The translations under genes and the position numbers were made by a program. 64,000 nucleotides of DNA from JAIQFL01 sp035295745 (GTDB taxonomy: Bacteria > Acidobacteriota > Terriglobia > Bryobacterales > Bryobacteraceae): the NCBI GenBank assembly GCA_035295745.1, contig DATGIL010000052.1, positions 81,333 to 145,332 on the forward strand. Direction: 5' to 3'. Below, piece after piece: positions 25,993-35,544 of the stretch. Below the pieces are notes generated by a model. The model searched no databases and was not told where the DNA came from. It saw nothing but the letters and a program-made list of their open reading frames with translations. Every line of letters starts with the position of its first letter. The stretch's first letter is position 1.

Positions 25993-26109
25993 ACCATATC
26001 AGTGCTCCCCGGGACCTGTGGTGCCCCTTACCATCGGCAGTATTGACGTCCTACCCATTTGGGAGATGACGCCCCAGCCACAACCGTGAGACGATCGGGC
26101 CAAGCGTAG

Positions 26110-26526
26110 ATGCCCTGGACCTGCCAATGTACGGCGATGAATGGCGACAATGCCGATGTTTGCATTCGCTGCGGCCGCCCGCTCCGGCCGGTGCCGTCCA
26201 ACCCCGCCCTCTGGAAACTCGGTGCGGTCGCTGGCGCGCTCGTCCTCGGAGGGATGATCGGATTAGTTCTCGCAGTACACGGAGCAAGGGGCCGAGCCGA
26301 TGCGGGGAGCACTACTCAAACCAGCCAGAATACCGAAGTCAGGTCATCGTTCCAGCAATCCTTCGACGCAAGCTTCAAAAACTCGTGCCGGCAATCTGCA
26401 ATCGCTGCGGGAAATCTCTCCCGGGCCGTGGCAGACAACTATTGCTCTTGCGCACTCGAGGTCTTCAATAAAACCCACTCCATGTCGCAAGCTAGCGCGG
26501 ACTGTAAGAAATACGTCTTTCGGTGA
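26110..26526 (+). CDS. Zinc-ribbon single-pass membrane protein
   Basis: A 138-aa protein. Residues 5-21 hold CQC and CIRC, a RanBP2-like zinc ribbon (MPWTCQCTAMNGDNADVCIRCG). One TM helix is at about 37-56 (GAVAGALVLGGMIGLVLAVHG). The outer domain has four cysteines (NSCRQ, NYCSC, ADCKK), probably disulfide-bonded. It encodes a membrane-tethered cysteine-rich domain of unknown role and stands alone. Confidence 0.75.
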   Translation: MPWTCQCTAMNGDNADVCIRCGRPLRPVPSNPALWKLGAVAGALVLGGMIGLVLAVHGARGRADAGSTTQTSQNTEVRSSFQQSFDASFKNSCRQSAIAAGNLSRAVADNYCSCALEVFNKTHSMSQASADCKKYVFR

Positions 26527-26630
26527 TCGAAATCTCGGTTCCTCGCAGCCAGCGAATTGAAATCTCCGGCTCCCGCAGCCGCCAGCCGTGGATAACTTCC
26601 GCCCGTTTCTCCTCCTGATTCGTAACCGGA

Positions 26631-29600
26631 TTGTTGGCAAGCCTTCATTCTCTCGTCATACGAGTATTTAAAAATTCTATTATCTTGTTTCTCCAAAATG
26701 ATGTCGCGCCGAAGCGCCTAACGGCATGCAGGCTTGCCCTGCTCTCTCTCATCTGTCTGCCCCTCGCGGCCCAGGTGGATCACGCCTCGCTGAGCGGTAC
26801 CGTCAGCGATTCTTCGGGAGCCCTGGTACAAGGGGCCATGGTGGCCACCGTCTCCACCCAGACCGGCTTTCGCCGCGAGACCATCACCGGATCGGCCGGA
26901 ACCTATCAGATCGCAGGCCTGCCGATTGGCAGCTACACAGTCACGGTGACCAAGGATGGTTTCAAGGCCGTCGAATTCAAAAACGTCGAGTTGACGGTCG
27001 GCCTGCCGCGCACGATCGACGCCATTCTGACGGTTGGAGCCAAAGCCGAAATGGTCGAAGTGACCGCCAGTCTGGAGACCCTCAACCGCACTTCTGCTGA
27101 AGTCGGAGGGTCCATCGAGTCCGCGCAAATCAAAGAAATCCCGGTGAGCGGCCGAAATTGGGCAAGCCTGATGTTACTCGCCCCGGGAGCGGTCAACTAC
27201 GGGGACGGTGGCCAGCGCGCCATCCAGTTCAATGGTCATTCGCTCGACGACAGCAACTTCGTCTTCGACGGGATCGATACCAGCGGCGTACAGGAGCAGA
27301 CCCAAAAAGCCGACGCCCGCTTGAACATCGCGCTCGACTCGATCGCCGAGTTTCGCGTCAGCACCGCGGTGTATACCGCTGAGACCGGTGCGGCCGGCGG
27401 TGCGCAGGTAAGCGTGGTGTCGAAATCCGGCACTAACGAATACCACGGGAGCACCTTCTACCTGGAACGCAATGACCATCTGGACGCTCGCTCGCCCTTC
27501 GACCCCTCGACCCTTCCTTCATTCACGCTGAATCAGTTCGGCGCCAGTTTCGGCGGTGCGATCATCAAGGACAAGGCGTTCTTTTACGCCAATTACGAAG
27601 GCTTGCGCCAAAGTCTGGGCGAGACCTTCGTGAACTACGTTCCCAACGCGGCATTCCGGTCGCAGGTGCTCGCTACGTCACCAGCGCTCGCTCCCATCAT
27701 CAACGCCTATCCGCTGGGCACCGTACACATCGACAGTGTCACCGATCAGGTGACCAACGTGGCTACCGACACGGTTCGCGAAGACGCGGGAATGTTCCGT
27801 TTCGACTACCGCTTCAGCCCTACCAGCACCGCGTATGTCCGCTACAATGTCGACAACGCCTACATCGATAATCCTCAGGACGCCTTAGGCGATCACAATG
27901 TGGTCGCGCTCGTTCCCACCAACGTGGTCGCCCAATTTCAGCACATCTTCTCGCCGACCACGATCGACGAAGTAAAGTTTGGCATCAATCGCGCGAACTA
28001 CCACAACTGGGGGTACGGCACCTCGCCTGTGTCGCTTTCGGTTTCTCCGTTCGACGGCGTGAACGGCACGTCGCTGGACACCGAGGTGGGAACGACCTTC
28101 AACTACATCAACAACCTCACCATGGTGCGCGGACGTCACACTTTGAAAGCCGGCGTCGAAGTCCGCCGGATCCGCCTGAACAATTCAGGCAACACGCTCA
28201 CCACGGAATCGATCAGTTACGCATCTGCGAACGATTTCATCAACAATGCCGCGCAGTCCGCCACCTATCTGCAAGGCGAGGGAGTGGTGGGCAACCGCCG
28301 CACTTTCGCCATGGGCTACTTCCAGGACGACTTCAAGGTGACTCCGGACCTGACCTTGAATCTGGGACTCCGCTACGAATACTATTCGGTGGCGCATGAG
28401 ATCTTAAACCGCTCGGCAGTTGTCGATATCCTGGGGTGCGGCGGCTTCTGCCCCAAGGGCACGCCGTATTACAGTCCCAATCCTCTCGATTTTGGCCCGC
28501 GCATCGGCGCTGCATGGGCGCCGCGCATCTTCTCCGGCAAGACCACCGTGCGTGCCGGCTTTGGTATCTACTACGGCGGCAATCAGAACGACGATTTCAG
28601 CGATCCCGCCGAGAGCGCCGTGCCGCGATATTCCCTGGCCAACACGGACTTTCCCGCGTTGTCGTTTCCCCTGGTGGCCTTCCTCAACCCGGCGAACCAG
28701 CTCTTCAGCCCCAAAGCCATTGCCCGCAACCGTAAAGATCTCTCCTATAACAACTACGATTTCGTGGTGCAGCAGGACGTCGGTAAAGGCTTCATCGCTC
28801 AGGTGGGTTACGTGGGGGCGGAAGGCCATCACCTCTTCGACAAGTACACCGTCAACCTGATCGACCCCACCACAGGGAAACGCCCGTTGGCCGCCTTCGG
28901 GTCTTTCGGCCTGAAAGCCAACGATGGCAACGACAGCTTCAACGCGCTGCAAGCCTCGTTGCAGCGCCGCTTTTTCCGCGGACTGCTGCTGCAGGCGAAC
29001 TACATGTATGCGCACGCGATCGCCGACGCATCCACCGGTTCCGGGACCTCTGTCGCTTTTCAAGATATGGCCTGCCGAGCCTGCGACCGCAGCAGTTCCC
29101 CCGCCGATGTTCGCCACACCTTCACCAGCAATGGCGTCTGGGAACTGCCGTTCGGGCATGGCAAGGCGCATTTCGCCAGCGGCTTCGCCTCTCAAATATT
29201 AGGTGGGTGGTCACTATCCGGTTTGGCCACTGCCCGGACGGGACTTCCGGTCAACATCACGATCTCGCGAAAGTCCAACGCCCTGCCGGACGGAAACACC
29301 TCCAGCCAGCGTCCCAATCTCGTGCCAGGCGTTTCGATTTACGCAGCTACTCAGAGCATTCCGAACGTGTGGTTTAACCCGGCCGCCTTCTCCACGCCGG
29401 CGAGCGGAACCTGGGGTAACTTAGGACGCTACATCGGGAACGGTCCCCGGAACTATGAGATCGATGGCGGTCTGCAGCGGCGCTTCCAACTGAAGGAACG
29501 GCTCAAACTGAACTTCCGCGCCTCGGCATTCAATCTTTTGAACAACCCGCAATGGGCGAATCCATCCGGGAACCTGTCGTCCGCCAGTTTCGGTCGCATC

Positions 29601-29678
29601 ACCAGTGTTCTCAACACCGGAGCTACAGGAACCGGCGCTCCGCGTCGTGTCGAGTTCATGCTGCGAGCCGAGTTTTAG
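26631..29678 (+). CDS. Oar-like TonB-dependent outer-membrane protein with carboxypeptidase-regulatory domain
   Basis: About 1,000 aa. After a hydrophobic leader (ACRLALLSLICLPLAAQ), residues 50-135 form a carboxypeptidase-regulatory-like domain (LSGTVSDSSGALVQGAMV). A plug-like region follows (VDHASL onward; IKEIPVSGRNWASLMLLAPG; NEYHGSTFY) and then a long beta-barrel ending in EFMLRAEF with a terminal Phe. Such proteins are abundant in acidobacteria and probably import or bind large substrates. No ATG starts the frame: TTG at 26631 or TTG at 26685 is needed, so the true start is unsure. The second such protein in the window is at 59,947. Confidence 0.85.
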   Translation: MLASLHSLVIRVFKNSIILFLQNDVAPKRLTACRLALLSLICLPLAAQVDHASLSGTVSDSSGALVQGAMVATVSTQTGFRRETITGSAGTYQIAGLPIGSYTVTVTKDGFKAVEFKNVELTVGLPRTIDAILTVGAKAEMVEVTASLETLNRTSAEVGGSIESAQIKEIPVSGRNWASLMLLAPGAVNYGDGGQRAIQFNGHSLDDSNFVFDGIDTSGVQEQTQKADARLNIALDSIAEFRVSTAVYTAETGAAGGAQVSVVSKSGTNEYHGSTFYLERNDHLDARSPFDPSTLPSFTLNQFGASFGGAIIKDKAFFYANYEGLRQSLGETFVNYVPNAAFRSQVLATSPALAPIINAYPLGTVHIDSVTDQVTNVATDTVREDAGMFRFDYRFSPTSTAYVRYNVDNAYIDNPQDALGDHNVVALVPTNVVAQFQHIFSPTTIDEVKFGINRANYHNWGYGTSPVSLSVSPFDGVNGTSLDTEVGTTFNYINNLTMVRGRHTLKAGVEVRRIRLNNSGNTLTTESISYASANDFINNAAQSATYLQGEGVVGNRRTFAMGYFQDDFKVTPDLTLNLGLRYEYYSVAHEILNRSAVVDILGCGGFCPKGTPYYSPNPLDFGPRIGAAWAPRIFSGKTTVRAGFGIYYGGNQNDDFSDPAESAVPRYSLANTDFPALSFPLVAFLNPANQLFSPKAIARNRKDLSYNNYDFVVQQDVGKGFIAQVGYVGAEGHHLFDKYTVNLIDPTTGKRPLAAFGSFGLKANDGNDSFNALQASLQRRFFRGLLLQANYMYAHAIADASTGSGTSVAFQDMACRACDRSSSPADVRHTFTSNGVWELPFGHGKAHFASGFASQILGGWSLSGLATARTGLPVNITISRKSNALPDGNTSSQRPNLVPGVSIYAATQSIPNVWFNPAAFSTPASGTWGNLGRYIGNGPRNYEIDGGLQRRFQLKERLKLNFRASAFNLLNNPQWANPSGNLSSASFGRITSVLNTGATGTGAPRRVEFMLRAEF

Positions 29679-29789
29679 CGGACCAGTTCGCGACCGTTAG
29701 GGTTGCGAGGATCGCGGAGCGCCGGCAACTTCAAGTGGTGGGCAGGCAGTTGGCAACCCAAGTGCTACCCGTCATTCCGAGGTACCTGT

Positions 29790-30464
29790 ATGACGCGGAA
29801 TTATGCTGCTTCTCTTGTTTTCGCGACTGTGTTCCTCATGGGCACGGGCGCGAACGCACAATCCGCTCGCCGGGCAGGCACCACTGCCGCCGCGAATTCG
29901 TTCGAAGGGCGCTGCGTCGTCTCGGTTCTGGTGTATGGCTTGGCAGAGGTCGAGATCCAGGGCGAGACGGCGACGCTACTCAAGACCCCCGGACCATCCG
30001 CGGAGCTGCAGCGATTCGCCTGCACCGCGCCAGTTCCGGAATCGATCGTTAGCCTCCACGTGAGGGCGACTGAAGGACTCGGTCGCTTAACCCTTGAGGA
30101 CAACACTGAATCGCGCGCCGCCGCGATCGTGCGCATCGATAATGCCAACTTGGGTGAGGCGATCTATACATTTGAGGTCTCCTGGCCCCTGGATCGCTCA
30201 CTGGCCACCGGGGACGCCGACCGTCTCTCGCTCGACGATGCATCGGCGGAATCCTGCCGCACCGCAGCCGAGAACCGGATTCGCAAAGAGGGCTACCACT
30301 CGGTGCATTTCGACTCTGTGTCCACCGATAATCGCGGGGCGAATCCGCATATTTTGGGGACCGTCTCTGCCACCGGAGTGGATGGCGTCAAGTCGTTTCA
30401 ATTCTCCTGCTTTGTCGACCCGGCGACGGCGGGCGTGAGCAATCTGGAGGTCACCCGTCGATAG
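29790..30464 (+). CDS. Secreted hypothetical protein
   Basis: A 224-aa protein with signal peptide MTRNYAASLVFATVFLMGTGANAQ. Cysteines at FEGRCVVSVL, RFACTAP, ESCRTAAE and QFSCFVD could form two disulfides. The C-terminal third (AENRIRKEGYHSVHFDSV) resembles small periplasmic domains found with lipoproteins, but I do not recognise a family. It lies 112 bp after the Oar-like gene. Confidence 0.75.
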   Translation: MTRNYAASLVFATVFLMGTGANAQSARRAGTTAAANSFEGRCVVSVLVYGLAEVEIQGETATLLKTPGPSAELQRFACTAPVPESIVSLHVRATEGLGRLTLEDNTESRAAAIVRIDNANLGEAIYTFEVSWPLDRSLATGDADRLSLDDASAESCRTAAENRIRKEGYHSVHFDSVSTDNRGANPHILGTVSATGVDGVKSFQFSCFVDPATAGVSNLEVTRR

Positions 30465-31036
30465 CCGATGCCTCGGTGTGATTCCGATAACGCTTTCCAC
30501 AGAATTGTGGAAAAACCTGTGCGAAAGTCTGCCTGGCGATCGGTAAATATCGAGTTACCTGCAACTTCCTTCGAATTGACCCACTTCGCAGCAACCCGGA
30601 GAAATCTGATATAAAAGGAGTTAGAGATCCTTTGATCTAGCCCTGATGGTGTCGAAACATACCTCTTAAGCACCCCTCACGATGGTGAGGTTTTCCACAG
30701 TTTGCCGTTCCGCACTTTCTGGAAACGCCACCTCGGATCAACATGCCCGGTGCCCCAGTCTCCGACGAACGTGACCTGGCAATTTCCCTTTAGCGCCCTT
30801 GCGTGGGCCCGTACTTTCCCCGCGATGCGACGATCTCCGGAAGCACATTGTAGGGGAGCTGACGTCGCGTAAACTCGCAGGCCTCAAGCAGGTCGGTTTC
30901 CCCGTGTCATTCTTGCTGGGCGATCAAGTTGGCGCGCCAAAGCGCTCGAAAGTTCTGATTCTCGAGTTGATCTACAGGGAGACGGCGTGCGTCGATTCGC
31001 CATTCATATCGATGTCCCATACAATAATACTTCTCT
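30465..31036. other. Non-coding gap with hairpins and TTTTCCACAG words
   Basis: No gene is supported. Visible structure: a perfect hairpin TTTCCACA-GAAT-TGTGGAAA at 30494-30513; CCTCAC-GATG-GTGAGG followed by TTTT at 30675-30694, a weak possible terminator; and TTTTCCACAG at 30691. The layout resembles the gap before the tRNA (25,490-25,664). The open frame from 30799 has no recognisable protein. Confidence 0.5.
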
Positions 31037-31750
31037 ATGGACCGCCTCACCCAGAACGCCCTGGAGACCGCCGCGCTCGGAGCGTCTGCCGCTTTCCTGG
31101 CGTGGGGTGTCCGTGGGCGCTCGGCCAGCGTATTCGCGCCTTCTGTCTGGCGGGGGCCCCGCGATCAGCGCGCCATCGCCCTGACGTTCGATGACGGCCC
31201 GAGTGAGGGCACTCCCCACATCCTGGACATCCTCGCCCGCCATCGCGTGGGCGCCACGTTCTTCCAGTGTGGCGCCAACGTCGAACGCCTGCGGACCGTC
31301 GCACGCGAGGTGAGCGACGCCGGGCACGAGATCGGCAATCACAGCTTCACGCATCCGCTTTTTTGCTTCCGCACACCTGCCTTCATGGAACAGGACCTCC
31401 GCCGTGCGCAGGACAGCATCCAAGCCCACACCGGGTCCCGGCCGCGCTGGTTTCGCGCCCCTTTCGGCGTTCGCTGGTTCGGGATTGGCGGAGTGCAGCG
31501 CCGCCTGGGGCTTACCGGCGTGATGTGGACCATAATCGGCTATGATTGGAATCGGAAGGTGGAAGGGGTCGTCAAGCGCTTCACCCGAGTGCCAAATGGC
31601 GCTATCCTGTGCCTTCATGACGGACGGGAACTCCGAGCGAAGCCGGATATCGGCGCCACCGTGGAAGCCGTCCGCCGGCTGGTCCCTATGCTTCTGGACC
31701 AGGGGTACCAGTTCGAAACGGTAAGCAGACTACTATGTCCGATGAAATAA
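31037..31750 (+). CDS. Polysaccharide deacetylase (NodB-like)
   Basis: A 237-aa protein with an N-terminal hydrophobic stretch and a NodB domain at about 45-225. Motifs: TFDDGP (catalytic base and metal aspartate), HEIGNHSFTHP (metal histidines), WFRAPFG, WTIIGYDWN and ILCLHDG. It is a metal-dependent N- or O-deacetylase of sugars or a cell-envelope glycan. The acyl carrier protein gene starts inside its last codons (16-bp overlap), so the enzyme is tied to a lipid-making pair. Confidence 0.9.
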   Translation: MDRLTQNALETAALGASAAFLAWGVRGRSASVFAPSVWRGPRDQRAIALTFDDGPSEGTPHILDILARHRVGATFFQCGANVERLRTVAREVSDAGHEIGNHSFTHPLFCFRTPAFMEQDLRRAQDSIQAHTGSRPRWFRAPFGVRWFGIGGVQRRLGLTGVMWTIIGYDWNRKVEGVVKRFTRVPNGAILCLHDGRELRAKPDIGATVEAVRRLVPMLLDQGYQFETVSRLLCPMK

Positions 31751-31998
31751 TCCAAAGGGTCTTGAAGGTAATCGCTACTTCCAAACGAATTCCACTGGAA
31801 ACGGTCACGATCGACAGCGAATTCGCGCAGATCGGCATCGATTCTATGGACGCAGTGGAGATTCTCTTCGCCCTGGAAAACGAATTCGATATCAGCATCC
31901 CCGATGATGACGTGCGCAGTGTTCGCAACGTCCGGCAGATGTGTGAAGGTGTAGAGAAGTTGCTGGCGGCGAAATCCGGCGCGCCTGCCAAGCCCTAG
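31735..31998 (+). CDS. Acyl carrier protein
   Basis: An 87-aa carrier protein. The phosphopantetheine site is IGIDSMDAVEI, with Ser near residue 38, in a four-helix ACP pattern (FALENEFDISIPDDDV). It diverges from the housekeeping AcpP (DSLDTVEL), which points to a dedicated carrier. It sits between the deacetylase and ketosynthase genes; the ketosynthase ATG is 2 bp after its stop. Confidence 0.92.
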   Translation: MSDEIIQRVLKVIATSKRIPLETVTIDSEFAQIGIDSMDAVEILFALENEFDISIPDDDVRSVRNVRQMCEGVEKLLAAKSGAPAKP

Positions 31999-32000
31999 GC

Positions 32001-33212
32001 ATGCGTCGCGTTGCTATAACTGGCGTGGGCGCGATTTGCGCACTTGGCCGGACCACCGAGGATTTCGCGGAATCTCTGCGGCAGGGCCATTCCGGGATTG
32101 CGCCGATCGAATCCACGGAGGTGTCTCAACTCCGCTTTCAGAACGGCGCCGAAGTAAAAGGCTATAGTCATCACCCATATTTCGACGATCGGCGCGCCGA
32201 TTTTCTCGATCGATTTGCCCAGTTCGCCGTCATTGCCGCGCGCGAGGCCGTGGTGTCTTCCGGGGTCGAGTGGACACCGGAGCTACGAGAGAGTGCGGCG
32301 ATCGTCACAGGCTCGTGCGTCGGCGGCCAGAGCACCGAGGACATCGGCTTCCAAGAAGTTTACAAGTTGGGGCATCCCCGTGTGCACCCGTTGACGATTC
32401 CCAAAACCATGGCGAACGCGGGCGCCAGCCACATCTCGATGGAGTTCGGGATTACGGGTCCCAGCTTCACCATTTCGACGGCATGCTCGTCGGCCGGTCA
32501 CGCGATTGGCCAGGCGTACTGGATGGTGCGGAGTGGCGTGACGGATCTCGCTCTGACCGGCGGCAGCGAAGCCCCGTTCAGCTTTGGGATTCTCAAGGCG
32601 TGGGAGGCGATGCGCGTGGTATCGCCGGACACTTGCCGGCCCTTTTCGAAGGATCGCCGCGGAATGATTCTCGGAGAAGGTGCGGCCATGTTGGTCCTGG
32701 AACCGCTGGATGCGGCCCGCGCACGGGGCGCTCGTATTCACGCGGAAATAGTGGGATTTGGCATGTCCGCCGATGCGTGTCATATTACCCAGCCATCGTC
32801 GGACGGCGCCATGCGTGCCATGCGGGCGGCGTTGCGCGACTCCGGATTGGCGCCGGAACAGATCGGGTACATCAACGCTCACGGAACCGCAACCCCGGCC
32901 AACGATCCCACCGAGACTGCCGCAATCCGCGCGGTTTTCGGAGCACATGCCGACAGGCTGGCAGTAAGCTCGACGAAGTCGATGCATGGTCACGCGCTGG
33001 GTGCCGCGGCGGCACTCGAGTGCCTGGCGACGGTCCTGGCGCTGCGCGACGGTGTGTTGCCGCCGACGGCCAATTTCAATGAACGCGATCCCGAGTGCGA
33101 TCTGGACGTGATCCCCAACCAGTCGCGCCGCGCCGAAATCGAGTATGCGATTTCGAATTCGTTCGCGTTCGGCGGGTTGAACGCGGTGTTGGCGTTGCGG
33201 AAGGCCGATTGA
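32001..33212 (+). CDS. Beta-ketoacyl synthase (FabF/KAS II-like)
   Basis: A 403-aa condensing enzyme with a complete Cys-His-His triad: STACSSAGH near 161, NAHGTATPANDP near 296, and KSMHGHALGA near 331. GGLNAVLALRK closes the fold. It extends an acyl chain on the partner ACP. Together with the ACP and deacetylase it looks like a dedicated acyl-modification cassette. The next gene follows 49 bp later. Confidence 0.93.
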   Translation: MRRVAITGVGAICALGRTTEDFAESLRQGHSGIAPIESTEVSQLRFQNGAEVKGYSHHPYFDDRRADFLDRFAQFAVIAAREAVVSSGVEWTPELRESAAIVTGSCVGGQSTEDIGFQEVYKLGHPRVHPLTIPKTMANAGASHISMEFGITGPSFTISTACSSAGHAIGQAYWMVRSGVTDLALTGGSEAPFSFGILKAWEAMRVVSPDTCRPFSKDRRGMILGEGAAMLVLEPLDAARARGARIHAEIVGFGMSADACHITQPSSDGAMRAMRAALRDSGLAPEQIGYINAHGTATPANDPTETAAIRAVFGAHADRLAVSSTKSMHGHALGAAAALECLATVLALRDGVLPPTANFNERDPECDLDVIPNQSRRAEIEYAISNSFAFGGLNAVLALRKAD

Positions 33213-33261
33213 TCGGACTGCGTTCGACTAACCGCCGGAATCGGCGCGCGTCTGATGGGGC

Positions 33262-33822
33262 ATGAAGCTGCTTTTGGGCGTACTGGTGCTCGGCGCCTGT
33301 GCTCTGCACTGTATGGCGCAGACCAAGGCATTGCGAATTGTGTTTCGTCCGGACTCCGATCAGTTTGCTGACGCCGCCCGCGAATACCAGACCATTTGGG
33401 CAAGTGAGGGCGACAGAATCACGGCGGCCATGGAAGCGGCGTCAGGCCTGAAATTCGAGGATCGGGAAGTTGAGGCGATCGTGCGCGAAGTCTCCAGCAG
33501 TTCGGGATACAAAGAAAAACCCATGCTGCTTCGCGCCAGCTATCCGCTCGACACCAAGAAGGCGACGTTAATCCACGAACTCGGACACCGGCTGGAAGCG
33601 GATCTCTTTCATCAGGGCGAGGACGACCATAAGTATCTCTTCCTATGGATCTATGACGTGTGGGTCAAACTGTACGGCCGTGAGTTTGCGGATGCGCAGG
33701 TTGCGGTAGAGCGCGAGCGCGGCCGAATGTACCCGGCTGCATGGGATTTCGCCTTATCGTTTTCGCCGGAACAGCGGAGCGCGAAGTGGAAGGAGACCGT
33801 CGCCGAGCGAATGCAGCGATGA
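33262..33822 (+). CDS. Secreted zincin-like protein (HELGH)
   Basis: A 186-aa protein with signal peptide MKLLLGVLVLGACALHCMAQ and the zinc-protease motif LIHELGHRLE near residue 100. No third ligand motif is obvious; the glutamate in DLFHQGEDD or a later residue may serve. It is not a known family to me. Its stop overlaps the next ATG (ATGA), so it is coupled to the nucleotidyltransferase-like gene. Confidence 0.75.
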   Translation: MKLLLGVLVLGACALHCMAQTKALRIVFRPDSDQFADAAREYQTIWASEGDRITAAMEAASGLKFEDREVEAIVREVSSSSGYKEKPMLLRASYPLDTKKATLIHELGHRLEADLFHQGEDDHKYLFLWIYDVWVKLYGREFADAQVAVERERGRMYPAAWDFALSFSPEQRSAKWKETVAERMQR

Positions 33823-34856
33823 CCGTCAAGCAGGGCAGGGAGGCGGCCCGGCAGTGGATGGTGGAGGAAGCCGGCTGCATATTCGGATTCTGCGGAGCGT
33901 ATACGGCGGGCTCGACGAACTGGCTGCCGGACGAAGCCGGCCTGCCTGCGGGATCCGATCTCGATATCATGGTGGTTCTCGACGGCCGGCCGGCTGGCGG
34001 GCGTTGTAAGTTCCTCTATCGCGACACACTTCTCGAAGTCTCTTACTTGCAGAAGGATCAATTTCAGTCACCTGACCAGATTCTGAGTGACTACCACATA
34101 GCCCCGAGTTTTCGAACGGCAAAGATCATGCTCGATCCGCAGGGCCATCTGCGTCCGCTCCTGTCGTCGGTTTCTCGGGACTATGCCAAACCGCGGTGGG
34201 TCCGACAGCGCTGCACCCACGCGGAGGCCAAGATCCTCGAAAATCTAAGGTCGATTGATGAGCATGCCTCGGGTCATGATCACGTGATTGCGTGCCTTTT
34301 CGCGGCAGGCATCACAACCCATGTCCTGCTGGTAGCTGGCCTGAGGAACCCCACGATCCGCGCCCGGTATGTCGCGGTTCGGGAGCTATTAGCTGACTAT
34401 GGCCACTTTGGATTCCACGAGGAGTTATTGGAGTTGCTCGGGTCTGCTCGAATCAGCCAGGAACGGGTTCGTCACCACCTTGCCAATGTCGCCGAGATCT
34501 TCGACGTAGCCAAGGAGGCAATCCGGACGCCGTTTCCCTTCGCATCAGATATCAGCGATTGCGCTCGTCCAAATGTGATCGATGCTAGCCTGGAACTGAT
34601 CCGGCGCGGTTACCATCGGGAGATGATGTTCTGGATCGGCGTCACGCATTACAGGTGCCGGCAAGTCCTCTGGCGCGACGCGCCCGGAATTTGGACCGGG
34701 CGTTTCCAGGACAGCTATGAAGAACTGGTCGGCGACCTGGGCCTGTCCACCTTCACGGAAGTCCGGCGACGCGGTGCCGGGATCGAGGGAATCCTGCCCC
34801 GAGTGTGCGATATGGCGGAACGCATGATCGCAGCCAACCACGAAATCCAGGATTGA
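33819..34856 (+). CDS. Nucleotidyltransferase-like protein
   Basis: A 345-aa protein. The start at the coupled ATG is chosen over the longer frame from 33741. AGSTNWLPDEAGLPAGSDLDIMVVLDG gives the G-S-x(n)-S-D-L-D metal motif of polymerase-beta-like nucleotidyltransferases, although the usual GS and DxD are further apart than in most. The remainder is helical (HDHVIACLFAAGITTHVLL). Possible roles include antibiotic- or nucleotide-modifying enzymes; the substrate is unknown. Confidence 0.65.
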   Translation: MTVKQGREAARQWMVEEAGCIFGFCGAYTAGSTNWLPDEAGLPAGSDLDIMVVLDGRPAGGRCKFLYRDTLLEVSYLQKDQFQSPDQILSDYHIAPSFRTAKIMLDPQGHLRPLLSSVSRDYAKPRWVRQRCTHAEAKILENLRSIDEHASGHDHVIACLFAAGITTHVLLVAGLRNPTIRARYVAVRELLADYGHFGFHEELLELLGSARISQERVRHHLANVAEIFDVAKEAIRTPFPFASDISDCARPNVIDASLELIRRGYHREMMFWIGVTHYRCRQVLWRDAPGIWTGRFQDSYEELVGDLGLSTFTEVRRRGAGIEGILPRVCDMAERMIAANHEIQD

Positions 34857-34879
34857 TGCAGAAGAGGAGCAGGCGAGCC

Positions 34880-35374
34880 ATGATCTTGCAAGCGCATCAC
34901 CTTCGAATCTACGCGGACTACTATCAGTTCTACCTGTTCAACCCGAACCTGCCCGGAAATACCGCCGACCCCGGCTTTTGGAACAAAGAGGCATTCGCCA
35001 GGAGGTTTGGCTACATACCCGGCACAATCGGGATTGGCACCGCCTCGTACGACTTCGTCAAAGCAATTCTGGAGGTTCACGATGGTGTGCCCGACCTCTC
35101 ATTAAACGACTGGGACCACGTCATCGAGTGCGATCTCGACGCCCCAGACGGGCGAATCGGCATCGCGGGATGTCTCGCAATTCCCGCAGACGAGCACATT
35201 TTCGATGTGACACCGGGGAATTATCGAGTTCGTTGCTGCTACGCAGATTTGGATAAGTCGAGTGACGATATGGCAGAGGGGGAGGAGGCGGGCGACTGGT
35301 ATCTGGTGCAGTGCTGGCTTCAGAAGGACTCACCGCCGGTTGTGCGCAAATGGCGTCCACAAGAAGGGGCCTGA
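34880..35374 (+). CDS. Hypothetical protein
   Basis: A 164-aa protein; start at the ATG at 34880 after AGGAG (an in-frame ATG at 34856 is the alternative). It is acidic, aromatic-rich and globular (LRIYADYYQFYLFNP; DWDHVIECDLDAPDGRIG; YRVRCCYADLD). No family recognised; the pattern is that of small single-domain proteins sometimes found as immunity or ComJ-like proteins. Follows the nucleotidyltransferase-like gene closely. Confidence 0.7.
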   Translation: MILQAHHLRIYADYYQFYLFNPNLPGNTADPGFWNKEAFARRFGYIPGTIGIGTASYDFVKAILEVHDGVPDLSLNDWDHVIECDLDAPDGRIGIAGCLAIPADEHIFDVTPGNYRVRCCYADLDKSSDDMAEGEEAGDWYLVQCWLQKDSPPVVRKWRPQEGA

Positions 35375-35544
35375 AGGAGTGCGAGTTTCCGGTGAGCCTG
35401 CTCACGGGGCTGAACCCGCTGTTGACACAAAGGGGGGGGCTTGAGGGGTTCACGAAGCAGAGGCAACGATGCTCTGTGACGCAATGTACGCATCGGGTTT
35501 GGTGGTTAAGGCTATTCAGACCCATACTGATCCCAGAGGGGACG

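Noticed and set aside
30799..31194. A 131-codon frame before the deacetylase
   Set aside because: No recognisable protein and it overlaps the deacetylase in another frame.
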